Origin: Cribrihabitans_A pelagius
Lineage (GTDB): Bacteria > Pseudomonadota > Alphaproteobacteria > Rhodobacterales > Rhodobacteraceae
Length of the DNA: 64,000 nucleotides
Direction: 5' to 3'
Assembly (NCBI RefSeq): GCF_048820915.1
Contig: NZ_JBMERR010000005.1
Coordinates: forward strand, 1 to 64,000
Of the stretch, positions 41,813 through 50,666 are shown in pieces. The position numbers and the translations under genes were made by a program. Positions within the stretch are counted from its first letter, which is position 1. Every line of letters starts with the position of its first letter. Under the pieces are notes generated by a model that was not told the origin of the DNA, did not search any database, and was given only the letters and a program-made list of their open reading frames with translations.

Positions 41813-42969
41813 GCCTCAAGGTCTTCATCCTCGCAGGCGAGCCTTCGGGCGACCGGCTTGGCGGAGCCTTGATGCGGGGACTGCAGGACCTGGCGCCCGG
41901 CGTCTCCTTCGAGGGCGTCGGCGGGCCGATGATGGCCGCGCAGGGGCTCGCCTCGCGGTTTCCGATGGAAGAACTGTCGGTGATGGGCCTCGCCGAAGTG
42001 CTGCCCAAGTACCGCCACCTGAAGCGCCGCATCCGGGAGACTGCGGAAGCCGTGCTCAAGATGCAGCCGGATGTGCTGATCACCATCGACAGCCCGGATT
42101 TCTCGCTGCGGGTGGCCAAGCTGGTAAAGACCGCCAGCACGATCCGCACGGTGCATTACGTGGCGCCCTCGGTCTGGGCCTGGCGGCCGGGGCGGGCGGC
42201 AAAGATGGCAGGCGTCATCGACCATGTGCTGGCGCTGCTGCCGTTCGAGCCGCCCTATATGGAAGCGGCCGGGATGGAGTGCGATTTCGTCGGCCACCCG
42301 GTGGTGGCGGAGCCGCAGGCCACGCCGCAGGAGATCGCCCGGTTCCGCGTCGACTTCGGCCTGGCGGATGCGCCGTTCCTGCTGGTGCTGCCGGGCTCGC
42401 GCCGCACGGAAGTTTCGCGGCTGGCGCCGGTTTTTGGCGAGGCGGTGAAACCCTTCCTGAAGGCGCATCCCCGCTACAAGGTGGTGGTGCCTGCCGCGGA
42501 ACCGGTGGCGGATCTGGTGAAGGAGCACTTGGGCCTCTGGCCGGGCAAGCCGGTCCTGCTGGACCCGCGCGCGCTGACGCCGGAGCTCGCCGCCGCGCAC
42601 AAGCGCGCGGCTTTTGCCGGTGCGGATCTGGCGCTGGCGGCTTCGGGCACCGTCTCGCTGGAGCTGGCCGCGGCGGCGACTCCGATGGTGATCGCCTATG
42701 ATTTCCAGTGGCTCACCTGGCAGGTCATGAAGCGCATGGCGCTCATCGACACGGTGACGCTGGTGAACTTGGTGAGCGAGACCCGCGTGGTGCCGGAATG
42801 CCTGGGGCCGGAATGCACGCCGGAGCGCATCGCCGCCCGGCTGGGCGAGGTGGCCCGGGCGCCACAGGCGCAGCAGGCGGCGATGGCGCTCACCATGGAG
42901 CGGCTGGGCCGGGACGGCGAGGCGCCTGGGCTGCGGGCGGCGGGGGCGGTGCTGGACCGGCTTGGCTGA
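41809..42969 (+). CDS. lpxB: Lipid-A-disaccharide synthase
   Basis: 386 residues, GT19 family. FILAGEPSGDRLGG opens the protein; YVAPSVWAWRPGRAAKM and the LLVLPGSRRTEVSRL segment are diagnostic, with ASGTVSLELAAAATPMVIAY near the C-terminus. It condenses lipid X and UDP-diacylglucosamine into the tetraacyl disaccharide. Last gene of the envelope cluster. Confidence 0.97.
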   Translation: MSLKVFILAGEPSGDRLGGALMRGLQDLAPGVSFEGVGGPMMAAQGLASRFPMEELSVMGLAEVLPKYRHLKRRIRETAEAVLKMQPDVLITIDSPDFSLRVAKLVKTASTIRTVHYVAPSVWAWRPGRAAKMAGVIDHVLALLPFEPPYMEAAGMECDFVGHPVVAEPQATPQEIARFRVDFGLADAPFLLVLPGSRRTEVSRLAPVFGEAVKPFLKAHPRYKVVVPAAEPVADLVKEHLGLWPGKPVLLDPRALTPELAAAHKRAAFAGADLALAASGTVSLELAAAATPMVIAYDFQWLTWQVMKRMALIDTVTLVNLVSETRVVPECLGPECTPERIAARLGEVARAPQAQQAAMALTMERLGRDGEAPGLRAAGAVLDRLG

Positions 42970-43278
42970 CCGCGCTCAGCCGCGGGATTTCGGCGCGGTT
43001 GTTATTGAGGAATGCGCGCCGCAGGCTTGGGCCTGCGGCGCGCGCCTTTCGGGGGCGCGGGCGCTGCGCGCCCGCGTGCGTCCCTGGCAATGGTGCCGCG
43101 GAACGCCGGGCGTCGCGTTTTCTTGTCAATTTGAAGAAATTCGCTGAGAGGCGCCTGAGGGTAGGACTGCCCTCAGGCGCCAATTCGATTTTGTTGGGGT
43201 TGGTCCGCGTCAAGGGCAGGCCGCGCCTTTGGGCGCGGAGGCTGCGCCTCCCTTGACCCGGAGCCGCGGCTGTTGTGC
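42970..43278. repeat. Intergenic nest of inverted repeats between lpxB and mnmA
   Basis: 309 bp between convergent genes, without a coding frame I can support. It holds a 13-bp inverted repeat (GCGCGCCGCAGGC and GCCTGCGGCGCGC, 43014-43043), a perfect 12-bp one (GGCGCCTGAGGG and CCCTCAGGCGCC with an 8-nt loop, 43150-43181), and a nested GTCAAGGG...CCCTTGAC structure (about 43209-43257) enclosing CCGCGCC/GGCGCGG. These resemble REP-like elements or bidirectional terminators. Confidence 0.6.
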
Positions 43279-44424
43279 TCAGTAACCGCGCCAGATCCAG
43301 CCGCCGCCGAAGATGCGGCTGCCTTCGCTTGCATAGAACACGCAGGCCTGGCCGGGTGAGACGCCTTCCTCCGGGGTCAGCAGCTCTACCTCGGCTTCGG
43401 TTTCCGACAGCGGGCGGATGATCGCCTCGCGCGGGGGGCGGGTGGAGCGGACCTTGACCTTCAGGTGCCATTCGGTGCGGCTGGTGAAGGGGGCATCGCC
43501 CAGCCAGTTGATCTCGCGCACCGGGATCGTGCGGGTCGCGAGCATCTCCTTGGGGCCGACGACGACCTGCTGCTTGTCCACATCCAGGCGCACCACATAG
43601 AGCGGCTCGGAGAGGCCGCCGATGCCGAGGCCGCGGCGCTGGCCGATGGTGTAGTGAATGACGCCCTCGTGGCTGCCCAGCACCCGGCCGTCGGCATGCA
43701 CGATCTCGCCCGGCTCCGCCGCACCGGGGCGCAGTTTCTCGATCACGGAGGCATAGTCGCCATCCGGCACGAAGCAGATGTCCTGGCTGTCGGGCTTGTC
43801 GGCCACTGCCAGCCCGTATTGCGCCGCCAGTTCGCGGGTGGCGTCTTTGGAGGGGAGATGGCCAAGCGGGAAGCGCAGGAAGCCCAGCTGCTCGGGCGTG
43901 GTGGAGAACAGGAAGTAGCTCTGGTCGCGATTCGCATCCTCGGCCGAATGCAGCTCCGGGCCCTTGGGGCCCATTTTGCGCTGGATGTAATGGCCGGTTG
44001 CCATGCAGTCGGCCTCGAGATCCTTGGCGGTCTCCAACAGGTCCTTGAACTTAACCCGCTCGTTGCAGCGGATGCAGGGCACCGGCGTGGCGCCGCCGAG
44101 GTAGCTGTCGGCAAACTCGTCGATCACTGCGTCCTTAAAAATGTTCTCATAATCCAGAACGTAATGCGGGAAGCCGCGCTCTTCGGCGACGCGGCGGGCA
44201 TCGTGGATGTCGATGCCGGCACAGCAGGCCCCCTTCTTGGCCAGCGCCGCGCCGTGGTCGTAGAGCTGCAGCGTCACACCCACCACGTCATAGCCCTCCT
44301 CGGCCAGATGCGCGGCCACGACCGAGCTGTCGACGCCGCCGGACATGGCGACCACCACCCGGGTTTCCGAGGGCGGTTTGGCAAAGCCGAGCGAGTTGAG
44401 TGCGGTGTCTTGGTCCAGCGCCAT
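43279..44424 (-). CDS. mnmA: tRNA-specific 2-thiouridylase
   Basis: 381 residues. The PP-loop SGGVDSS is at 28-34. The catalytic Cys pair is Cys120 (PCIRCNERVKFK) and Cys217 (QDICFVPDGDY), and GQRRGLGIGG follows. It thiolates U34 of Glu, Gln and Lys tRNAs. It is divergent from sciP, sharing a 150-bp control region. Confidence 0.96.
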   Translation of the reverse strand: MALDQDTALNSLGFAKPPSETRVVVAMSGGVDSSVVAAHLAEEGYDVVGVTLQLYDHGAALAKKGACCAGIDIHDARRVAEERGFPHYVLDYENIFKDAVIDEFADSYLGGATPVPCIRCNERVKFKDLLETAKDLEADCMATGHYIQRKMGPKGPELHSAEDANRDQSYFLFSTTPEQLGFLRFPLGHLPSKDATRELAAQYGLAVADKPDSQDICFVPDGDYASVIEKLRPGAAEPGEIVHADGRVLGSHEGVIHYTIGQRRGLGIGGLSEPLYVVRLDVDKQQVVVGPKEMLATRTIPVREINWLGDAPFTSRTEWHLKVKVRSTRPPREAIIRPLSETEAEVELLTPEEGVSPGQACVFYASEGSRIFGGGWIWRGY

Positions 44425-44574
44425 GAGGCAGCTCCTAAGGCAAGGGGGCAGGCGCCGCAGAATATAGGAAAATCCTATGGACTCTCAAGGGGCGTGGTTC
44501 ACGCGCCGTTAAGCCAGATCGGCGAAACCTGTGGGCGCATACGATAAAAAGACGGTCCGTAAAAGGATGAGACT

Positions 44575-44853
44575 ATGTTCTTGAAGAAAGTTGACGGCCC
44601 GCGGGCGGTCACGCTGCCCGATGGCTCGATCATGACGCGCGCCGATCTGCCGCCGGAAACCACCAAGCGCTGGGTTGCCTCGCGCAAGGCAGCGGTGGTG
44701 CGCGGGGTGCTTTACGGGCTGATCCCGCAGACCGAGGCGCTGCGCCGCTACAGCCTGAGCGAGGAGGAGTTCCGCAGCTGGGTGTCTGCGGTCGCCGACC
44801 ATGGCGAGGAGGCGCTCAAAACAACACGGCTCAAGCAATTCCGGCAGCCCTAG
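44575..44853 (+). CDS. sciP: SciP, CtrA inhibitor (DUF1153)
   Basis: A 92-residue helix-turn-helix protein. MFLKKVDGPRAVTLPDGS and LPPETTKRWVASRKAAVVRG followed by LSEEEFRSWV are the family signature. In Caulobacter SciP binds CtrA and blocks activation of CtrA promoters in early S-phase. The position directly before ctrA matches the arrangement in other Rhodobacterales and suggests a control loop with its neighbour. Confidence 0.93.
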   Translation: MFLKKVDGPRAVTLPDGSIMTRADLPPETTKRWVASRKAAVVRGVLYGLIPQTEALRRYSLSEEEFRSWVSAVADHGEEALKTTRLKQFRQP

Positions 44854-44904
44854 GCGCTTTTTACGGTGACGACCTTGAGTTGAATATGCGAATTAACCAT
44901 TATG

Positions 44905-44919
44905 GTAACGGGCCATTAA
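44905..44919 (+). promoter_or_regulatory. Probable CtrA binding site upstream of ctrA
   Basis: GTAA-CGGGCCA-TTAA matches TTAA-N7-TTAA with one mismatch, 62 bp before the ctrA ATG. An adjacent TTAACCAT (44893-44900) is a good CtrA half-site, and another TTAAC lies at 44936-44940. The cluster suggests autoregulation of ctrA, as in Caulobacter. Confidence 0.55.
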
Positions 44920-44980
44920 CTTTTTTCCAGCAGGGTTAACGAGACCTGAGGGAAACAGTGTACAGGCGGAGATAATAAAT

Positions 44981-45700
44981 ATGCGCATTCTTCTGGTTGA
45001 GGATGATCCCACCACAGCGAAAAGCATCGAACTGATGCTGACCCACGCCAACCTGAACGTCTATACCACGGATCTGGGGGAGGAAGGGATCGATCTGGCC
45101 AAGCTCTACGATTACGATCTGATCCTGCTGGATCTGGGGCTGCCGGACATGAACGGCCATGAAGTGCTGCGCCAGCTGCGCATGTCGCGGATCGAAACGC
45201 CGATCCTGATCCTGTCCGGTGCGGACGATACCGACAACAAGATCAAGGGGTTTGGCTTTGGTGCTGATGATTACCTGACCAAACCCTTCCACCGGGAGGA
45301 ACTGGTGGCGCGTATTCACGCGATCATCCGCCGCTCCAAGGGCCATTCGCAATCGATCATCAAGACCGGCAAGATCTCGGTCAACCTCGACGCAAAGACG
45401 GTGGAGGCCGAAGGCAAGGCGGTGCATCTGACCGGCAAGGAATACCAGATGCTGGAGCTTCTGTCCTTGCGCAAGGGCACGACGCTGACCAAGGAGATGT
45501 TCCTCAACCATCTCTACGGCGGCATGGACGAGCCGGAACTGAAGATCATCGACGTTTTCATCTGCAAGTTGCGTAAGAAACTCAGCACCGCGACCAATGG
45601 CGAGAATTACATCGAAACTGTCTGGGGCCGGGGCTATGTGCTGCGCGACCCGCAGGAAGACCAGCTGCCGGACGGCCAGCGTCTCGCCGTTGGCGCCTGA
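44981..45700 (+). CDS. ctrA: Response regulator CtrA
   Basis: A 239-residue OmpR-type regulator. The receiver domain (1-118) has the acidic pair Asp8-Asp9, phospho-acceptor Asp51 (LILLDLGLPDMNGHE) and Lys in DDYLTKPFHRE. The DNA-binding wing (about 125-225) includes HLTGKEYQMLELLSLRKG and KIIDVFICKLRKKL. CtrA governs motility and other traits in Rhodobacterales, and is an essential cell-cycle master in Caulobacter. Confidence 0.97.
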   Translation: MRILLVEDDPTTAKSIELMLTHANLNVYTTDLGEEGIDLAKLYDYDLILLDLGLPDMNGHEVLRQLRMSRIETPILILSGADDTDNKIKGFGFGADDYLTKPFHREELVARIHAIIRRSKGHSQSIIKTGKISVNLDAKTVEAEGKAVHLTGKEYQMLELLSLRKGTTLTKEMFLNHLYGGMDEPELKIIDVFICKLRKKLSTATNGENYIETVWGRGYVLRDPQEDQLPDGQRLAVGA

Positions 45701-45804
45701 TCCGGGCCGCGGCTGACGCCGGTACTGCGGGGCCGTGATGCCCCGCAGGCCGGCCGCGGCCGCCGGGCCGGTCTGGGAGGCAAGACTGCGGGCGCGCCCG
45801 CTGC

Positions 45805-45830
45805 AAAGACCCGCCTGCGCGGGTCTTTTT
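45805..45830 (+). terminator. Rho-independent terminator between ctrA and ligA
   Basis: AAAGACCCGC and GCGGGTCTTT around CTGC, with a run of T residues. A second hairpin (CTGCGGGGC and GCCCCGCAG, about 45725-45748) lies nearer the ctrA stop. Confidence 0.85.
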
Positions 45831-45900
45831 CGTTTCTCCGCCGCTGGACGCGCCGGGCGCGGCGGCTTATCACCGTGCCAGGAACGAAAGGGGGCCGCGG

Positions 45901-48156
45901 GTGGCAGAAACATCACAGAACACCGCCGGGGGCAGCGCGGGCGAGGCGTTGCGCGCCGAATTTCTGGACCTGGAGGCGCAGCTGCGTGCGGCCGATACCG
46001 CCTATCACCGCGACGACCGTCCCGAAATCAGCGATGCCGAATATGATTCGCTGAAGCAGCGCTATCAGGCGCTGGCCGCGGCCCATCCGGACCTGCGCGC
46101 GATCGCCAGCCAGCTCGACAGTGTCGGCGCGCCGGCGGCGGCGGGGTTTGGCAAGGTCGCCCACGCGGTGCGGATGCTGTCGCTTGGCAACGCTTTTGAA
46201 GACGCGGACATCACCGATTTCGACCGCAGTATCCGCAAGTACCTCGGGCTTGAGGCCGCAGCCCCGCTGCACTACACCGCCGAGCCGAAAATCGACGGCC
46301 TGTCGCTTTCCTTGCGCTATGAGCAGGGCCGGCTGGTCCAGGCCGCGACCCGCGGCGACGGCAGCACCGGCGAGAATGTCACTGCCAATGCCCGCACCAT
46401 CGCCAGCATTCCGCAGAGGCTTGAGGGCGCGCCGGAAGTCCTGGAGGTGCGCGGCGAGGTCTACATGAGCCATGCCGATTTCGAAGCGCTGAACGCGCGC
46501 CAGGCGGAGCGCGGCGGCAAGACCTTCGCCAATCCGCGCAATGCCGCAGCCGGCTCGCTGCGGCAGCTGGATGCGGAAACCACACGGGCGCGGCCTTTGC
46601 ACTTTTTTGCCTACAGCTGGGGCGAATTGAGTGCACCCCTTGCGCAAACGCAGATGGAGGCGATTGCCCGGCTGCAGCAGCTGGGGTTCGAGACCAACCC
46701 GCTCACCGAACTTTGCTCTTCGGTCGGGGACATGATCCGCCGTTACCGCAGCATCGAGGCGCAGCGCGCAACGCTCGGCTATGACATCGACGGCGTGGTC
46801 TACAAGGTGAATGACCTCGGGCTGCAGGCGCGGCTGGGCTTCCGCTCCACCACGCCCCGCTGGGCGATCGCGCATAAGTTCCCGGCCGAGCTGGCCTGGA
46901 CCCGGCTGGAGGCGATCGACATTCAGGTCGGCCGCACCGGCGCGCTCTCCCCGGTGGCACGGCTGACACCGGTGACGGTGGGCGGCGTGGTGGTCTCCAA
47001 CGCGACCCTGCACAACGAGGATTACATAGCGGGGCGCGACTCCAAAGGTGAAGAGATCCGCGGCGGCAAGGATATCCGCATCGGCGACTGGGTGCAGATC
47101 TACCGGGCGGGGGACGTGATCCCCAAGGTCGCGGATGTCGATCTTTCGCAACGGCCCGCGGACGCTGCGCCCTACAACTTCCCGGAGACCTGCCCGGAAT
47201 GCGGCAGCCCCGCGGTGCGGGAAGAGGGCGACGCGGTGCGGCGCTGTTCCGGCGGGATGATTTGCCCTGCGCAAGCGGTGGAAAAACTAAAGCATTTTGT
47301 CTCCCGTGCGGCGTTCGACATCGAGGGGCTGGGCGCCAAGCAAGTGGAGCAGTTCCACCAGGATGGCTGGGTCAAGGAGCCCTCGGATATCTTTGACCTG
47401 GAACGCAAATTCGGCTCCGGTATCCAGCAGCTGAAGAACCGCGAGGGCTGGGGCGAGAAATCCGCTGCAAGCCTGTTTGCCGCCATCGCGGAAAAGCGGC
47501 GCATTGAGCTTGCCCGGCTGATATTCGCGCTTGGCATCCGCCATGTGGGCGAGGTCGGTGCCCGCGATCTGGCGCTGCACTACCATTCCTGGGCCGCGCT
47601 GGCCGAGGCGATGGACCGTGCCCGCCCGGCGGCGCTGGCACATCGCGCCGCAGATGAGGCCGAGGAGGCAGAACGCACGGCGGCCGCCGGTGAAGGCCGC
47701 CGCGCCCGCATCGCCGACACCCGCGCCGCTGCCGTCGCCGCCTGCGAGGTGCCTGCGGAGGCCGCGGCCGCCTGGGCCGATCTGACCGGCGTTGACGGCA
47801 TCGGCGCGGTGCTGGGTCTGTCGCTCTCGGACGCCTTTGCCAACGCGGATGAACGCGCGGCTTTTGACCGGCTGGTCGAGCGGCTCGATGACATCGTGCC
47901 GCCGGATGCACCTGCGGCGGGCAGTCCGGTGGCGGGGCTCACCGTGGTCTTTACCGGCAGCCTGGAGAAAATGACACGGGCCGAAGCCAAGGCGCGGGCG
48001 GAGGCGCTGGGGGCTAAGGTCTCGGGCTCGGTTTCAAAGAAGACCGATATCCTGGTGGCCGGGCCAGGCGCAGGCTCCAAGGCGGCAAAGGCGGCGGAGC
48101 TGGGCGTCCGGACGCTCGACGAGGACGAATGGCTGGAGCTGATCAGCGCGTCATGA
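45901..48156 (+). CDS. ligA: NAD-dependent DNA ligase
   Basis: 751 residues, starting at a GTG preceded by GAAAGGGGG. The order is NAD-binding Ia region, adenylation domain with Lys130 (AEPKIDGLSL), OB-fold, a four-Cys zinc finger (CPECGS and CSGGMICPAQ), helix-hairpin-helix repeats and a BRCT domain (about 675-748). It is about 80 residues longer than E. coli LigA, largely because of an Ala/Glu/Arg-rich insertion of roughly 50 residues (about 577-625) inside the HhH region. Its stop overlaps recG, forming a repair pair. Confidence 0.96.
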   Translation: MAETSQNTAGGSAGEALRAEFLDLEAQLRAADTAYHRDDRPEISDAEYDSLKQRYQALAAAHPDLRAIASQLDSVGAPAAAGFGKVAHAVRMLSLGNAFEDADITDFDRSIRKYLGLEAAAPLHYTAEPKIDGLSLSLRYEQGRLVQAATRGDGSTGENVTANARTIASIPQRLEGAPEVLEVRGEVYMSHADFEALNARQAERGGKTFANPRNAAAGSLRQLDAETTRARPLHFFAYSWGELSAPLAQTQMEAIARLQQLGFETNPLTELCSSVGDMIRRYRSIEAQRATLGYDIDGVVYKVNDLGLQARLGFRSTTPRWAIAHKFPAELAWTRLEAIDIQVGRTGALSPVARLTPVTVGGVVVSNATLHNEDYIAGRDSKGEEIRGGKDIRIGDWVQIYRAGDVIPKVADVDLSQRPADAAPYNFPETCPECGSPAVREEGDAVRRCSGGMICPAQAVEKLKHFVSRAAFDIEGLGAKQVEQFHQDGWVKEPSDIFDLERKFGSGIQQLKNREGWGEKSAASLFAAIAEKRRIELARLIFALGIRHVGEVGARDLALHYHSWAALAEAMDRARPAALAHRAADEAEEAERTAAAGEGRRARIADTRAAAVAACEVPAEAAAAWADLTGVDGIGAVLGLSLSDAFANADERAAFDRLVERLDDIVPPDAPAAGSPVAGLTVVFTGSLEKMTRAEAKARAEALGAKVSGSVSKKTDILVAGPGAGSKAAKAAELGVRTLDEDEWLELISAS

Positions 48157-50243
48157 GCGGCCGTCCGGAGATCCTGTTTCCGCTGTTTGCCGGGGCCGAG
48201 ACCCTGCCGGGGATCGGTCCCAAGACCGTGCCCAATCTTGCGCAGATTGATATAGAAACGCCGCGTGATCTGTTGTTTTCGCTTCCTTATTCCGTCGTGG
48301 ACAGGCGGCGGCGCGACACCGTCCGCGGGGCGGAGCTGCCTGCCGTTCTGACGGTGGAGGTGACCATCGGCCACCACCGCCCGGCGCGTAACCGGGGCGG
48401 CGCCTACCGTATCCACGTGGAGGATGCGGACGAGGAATTCCAGCTGGTCTTCTTCCACGGCCGCAGCCGCTATCTGGAGGCGCAGTTGCCGGAAGGGTCC
48501 CGCCGCGTGGTCTCGGGCAAGGTGGAGCTGTTCGACGGCATCGCCCAGATGGTGCACCCCGATCACATGCTGCCGCTGGCCGAAGCGGATGAGATCCCGC
48601 CGTTTGAACCGGTGTACCGCCTGACCAATGGCGTCACGCAGAAGACCATGTACAAGGCCGCGCAGGGGGCGCTGGCGCGGGCGCCGGAGCTGCCGGAGTG
48701 GATCGACCCGGCGCTGGCGGCGCGCAACGGCTGGCCCGCGTGGCACGAAGCGATCCACGCCGCGCACCACCCGCAAGGATCAGAGGACCTGGCGGCCGAA
48801 GCCCCGGCACGGGCGCGGCTTGCCTATGACGAGCTGTTTGCGCATCAGTTGACTCTGGCGCTTGCGCGGCAGACCGAGCGCAAGAGCCGCGGCATCCAGA
48901 GCCGGGCCAGCGGCCGGTTGCAGGCGCGGGTTCTGGAGGCGCTGCCGTACCGGCCGACCAATGCCCAAGCGCGCGCGATCGCGGAAATCAGCGCCGACAT
49001 GGCGGCCCCCAAACGCATGAACCGGTTGTTGCAGGGGGACGTGGGTGCGGGGAAAACCCTGGTTGCTTTCATGGCCTTGCTGGTCGCTGTTGAAGCAGGC
49101 GGGCAGGGGGTGATGATGGCCCCGACCGAAATCCTCGCGCGTCAGCACCTGGAGGGGCTGAAACCTCTCGCCGAAGACGCGGGCGTGGTGCTGGAGCTGC
49201 TCACAGGGCGCGACAAGGGGGCTGAGCGCAGGGCCAAGCTGGCCGCTCTTGAACGCGGCGACATCCAGGTGCTCGTCGGCACCCATGCGGTGTTCCAGCA
49301 GGACGTGGCCTTCCGTGACCTGCGGCTTGCCATCGTCGACGAGCAGCACCGCTTTGGCGTGCGCCAGCGCATGGAACTGGCGGAGAAGGGCAAGGGTGCC
49401 GATGTCCTGGTGATGACCGCGACGCCGATCCCGCGCTCGCTGGCGCTGGCGCAATATGGCGATATGGATGTCTCGGTGCTGGATGAAAAGCCGCCGGGCC
49501 GGAAGCCGGTGAAGACTGCCGTCATCAGCACCGAGCGGATGCAGGAGGTGGTGGAGCACCTGCGGAAAGCCATCGCCGATGGGCGGCAGTGTTATTGGGT
49601 CTGCCCGCTGGTGGAGGAATCGGAGGTCATGGACCTGACCGCGGCGGGCGAGCGTTTCAAGCATCTGCGTGCTGCCTTGGGCGAAGGCACGGTGGGGCTG
49701 GTGCATGGCCAGATGCCGCCTGCCGAAAAGGATGCCGCGATGGCCGCCTTCCAGGCCGGGGAAACCAAGGTCCTGGTGGCGACCACGGTAATCGAGGTGG
49801 GGGTGAACGTGCCCAATGCCTCGATCATGGTGATCGAGCGGGCGGAGATCTTCGGGCTTGCGCAGCTGCATCAGCTCCGGGGCCGGGTCGGGCGCGGCAG
49901 TGCCGATTCGACCTGCCTCCTGATGTATCAGCCGCCGCTTACCGAAGGCGGCCGCAAGCGGCTGGAGGTTTTGCGCGAAACCGAGGACGGCTTCCGGATT
50001 TCTGAAACCGATTTGCAGATGCGCGGGGCGGGCGACATGATCGGCACTGCGCAATCCGGGCTGCCGCGGTTCCAGATCGCCGATCTCGAACGCCAGGCCG
50101 GGCTGATGGCTACGGCGCAAAGCGACGCGCGGGCTTTGCTTGCGTCCGACCCGGCGCTGGAGAGCGCGCGCGGCAAGGCGGCGCGGGTGCTCTTGTGGCT
50201 GATGAAGCAGGACCGGGCAATCCGTTTGATCTCAGTGGGATAG
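48153..50243 (+). CDS. recG: ATP-dependent DNA helicase RecG
   Basis: 696 residues. The wedge/OB domain at the N-terminus (LPGIGPKTVPNLAQIDIETP) precedes SF2 helicase motifs: LLQGDVGAGKTLVAFMALL (motif I), VDEQHRFGVRQR (motif II), MTATPIPRSLALAQYGD (motif III), then VIEVGVNVPNASIMVI, QLRGRVGRG and a C-terminal region. It remodels stalled forks and branched DNA. The ATG overlaps the ligA stop, and an SOS-type small gene follows. Confidence 0.97.
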   Translation: MSGRPEILFPLFAGAETLPGIGPKTVPNLAQIDIETPRDLLFSLPYSVVDRRRRDTVRGAELPAVLTVEVTIGHHRPARNRGGAYRIHVEDADEEFQLVFFHGRSRYLEAQLPEGSRRVVSGKVELFDGIAQMVHPDHMLPLAEADEIPPFEPVYRLTNGVTQKTMYKAAQGALARAPELPEWIDPALAARNGWPAWHEAIHAAHHPQGSEDLAAEAPARARLAYDELFAHQLTLALARQTERKSRGIQSRASGRLQARVLEALPYRPTNAQARAIAEISADMAAPKRMNRLLQGDVGAGKTLVAFMALLVAVEAGGQGVMMAPTEILARQHLEGLKPLAEDAGVVLELLTGRDKGAERRAKLAALERGDIQVLVGTHAVFQQDVAFRDLRLAIVDEQHRFGVRQRMELAEKGKGADVLVMTATPIPRSLALAQYGDMDVSVLDEKPPGRKPVKTAVISTERMQEVVEHLRKAIADGRQCYWVCPLVEESEVMDLTAAGERFKHLRAALGEGTVGLVHGQMPPAEKDAAMAAFQAGETKVLVATTVIEVGVNVPNASIMVIERAEIFGLAQLHQLRGRVGRGSADSTCLLMYQPPLTEGGRKRLEVLRETEDGFRISETDLQMRGAGDMIGTAQSGLPRFQIADLERQAGLMATAQSDARALLASDPALESARGKAARVLLWLMKQDRAIRLISVG

Positions 50244-50293
50244 CGGCGGTGCGTTCGCGTCCTGCGCGGGTGTTCTCACGTGTGTTCGCAAAT

Positions 50294-50308
50294 GTTCTCA
50301 AAAAGTTC
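50294..50308 (+). promoter_or_regulatory. LexA (SOS) box of the alphaproteobacterial type
   Basis: GTTCTCAAAAAGTTC is an exact GTTC-N7-GTTC, the LexA operator known from Rhodobacter and other alphaproteobacteria. It lies 85 bp before the small membrane protein gene. Further GTTC copies at 50272 and 50284 continue a 10-12 bp spacing, and GAAC copies occur at 50319 and 50332. LexA binding is inferred from the motif. Confidence 0.7.
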
Positions 50309-50392
50309 TTTACAGGCGGAACGTAAAGTGAGAACAAAGGGGCAACAAAACAGCCAAAGAGCACATACCCTGACAGATTGGAGGCCCGAGCC

Positions 50393-50515
50393 ATGATGAC
50401 GCAGATCAAGACCGCCCTGCAAAATGCCGAAGCAACCCTGCTGGAGGACGCCATTGGCGCCGCAGCCTTGATGGTGATGCTGGTCGCGGCGCTGCATCTG
50501 CCCGGAGTCTTCTGA
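50393..50515 (+). CDS. Small membrane protein under a LexA box (40 aa)
   Basis: The 40-residue product begins MMTQIKTALQNAEATLLEDA and ends in AALHLPGVF. It has an amphipathic, charged N-terminal helix and a single membrane segment (about 21-37). A GGAGG-like sequence (TTGGAGGCCCGAGCC) precedes the ATG, a LexA box lies upstream and a strong terminator follows, so it is a well-bounded single-gene unit. In size and topology it recalls SidA of Caulobacter, a 29-aa SOS-induced division inhibitor, but there is no sequence match I can claim. Function unknown. Confidence 0.7.
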   Translation: MMTQIKTALQNAEATLLEDAIGAAALMVMLVAALHLPGVF

Positions 50516-50666
50516 CCCAGCTTTTTTCGAATTGCGCGTGCCGTGCCGGGCCGGCCCTTTCCTGTCCCGGAATGCCTCGGGGGTCATCCGCCTGTCCCGA
50601 TCCCTTTTTGGATTTACCCAAGATCCAGCCGGCCGGTCCGGATCCCGCACGCCACGCGCATGACTG

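Noticed and set aside
42962..43147. 61-codon frame overlapping the end of lpxB
   Set aside because: Its sequence is made of the inverted repeats of the intergenic region, without a ribosome site.
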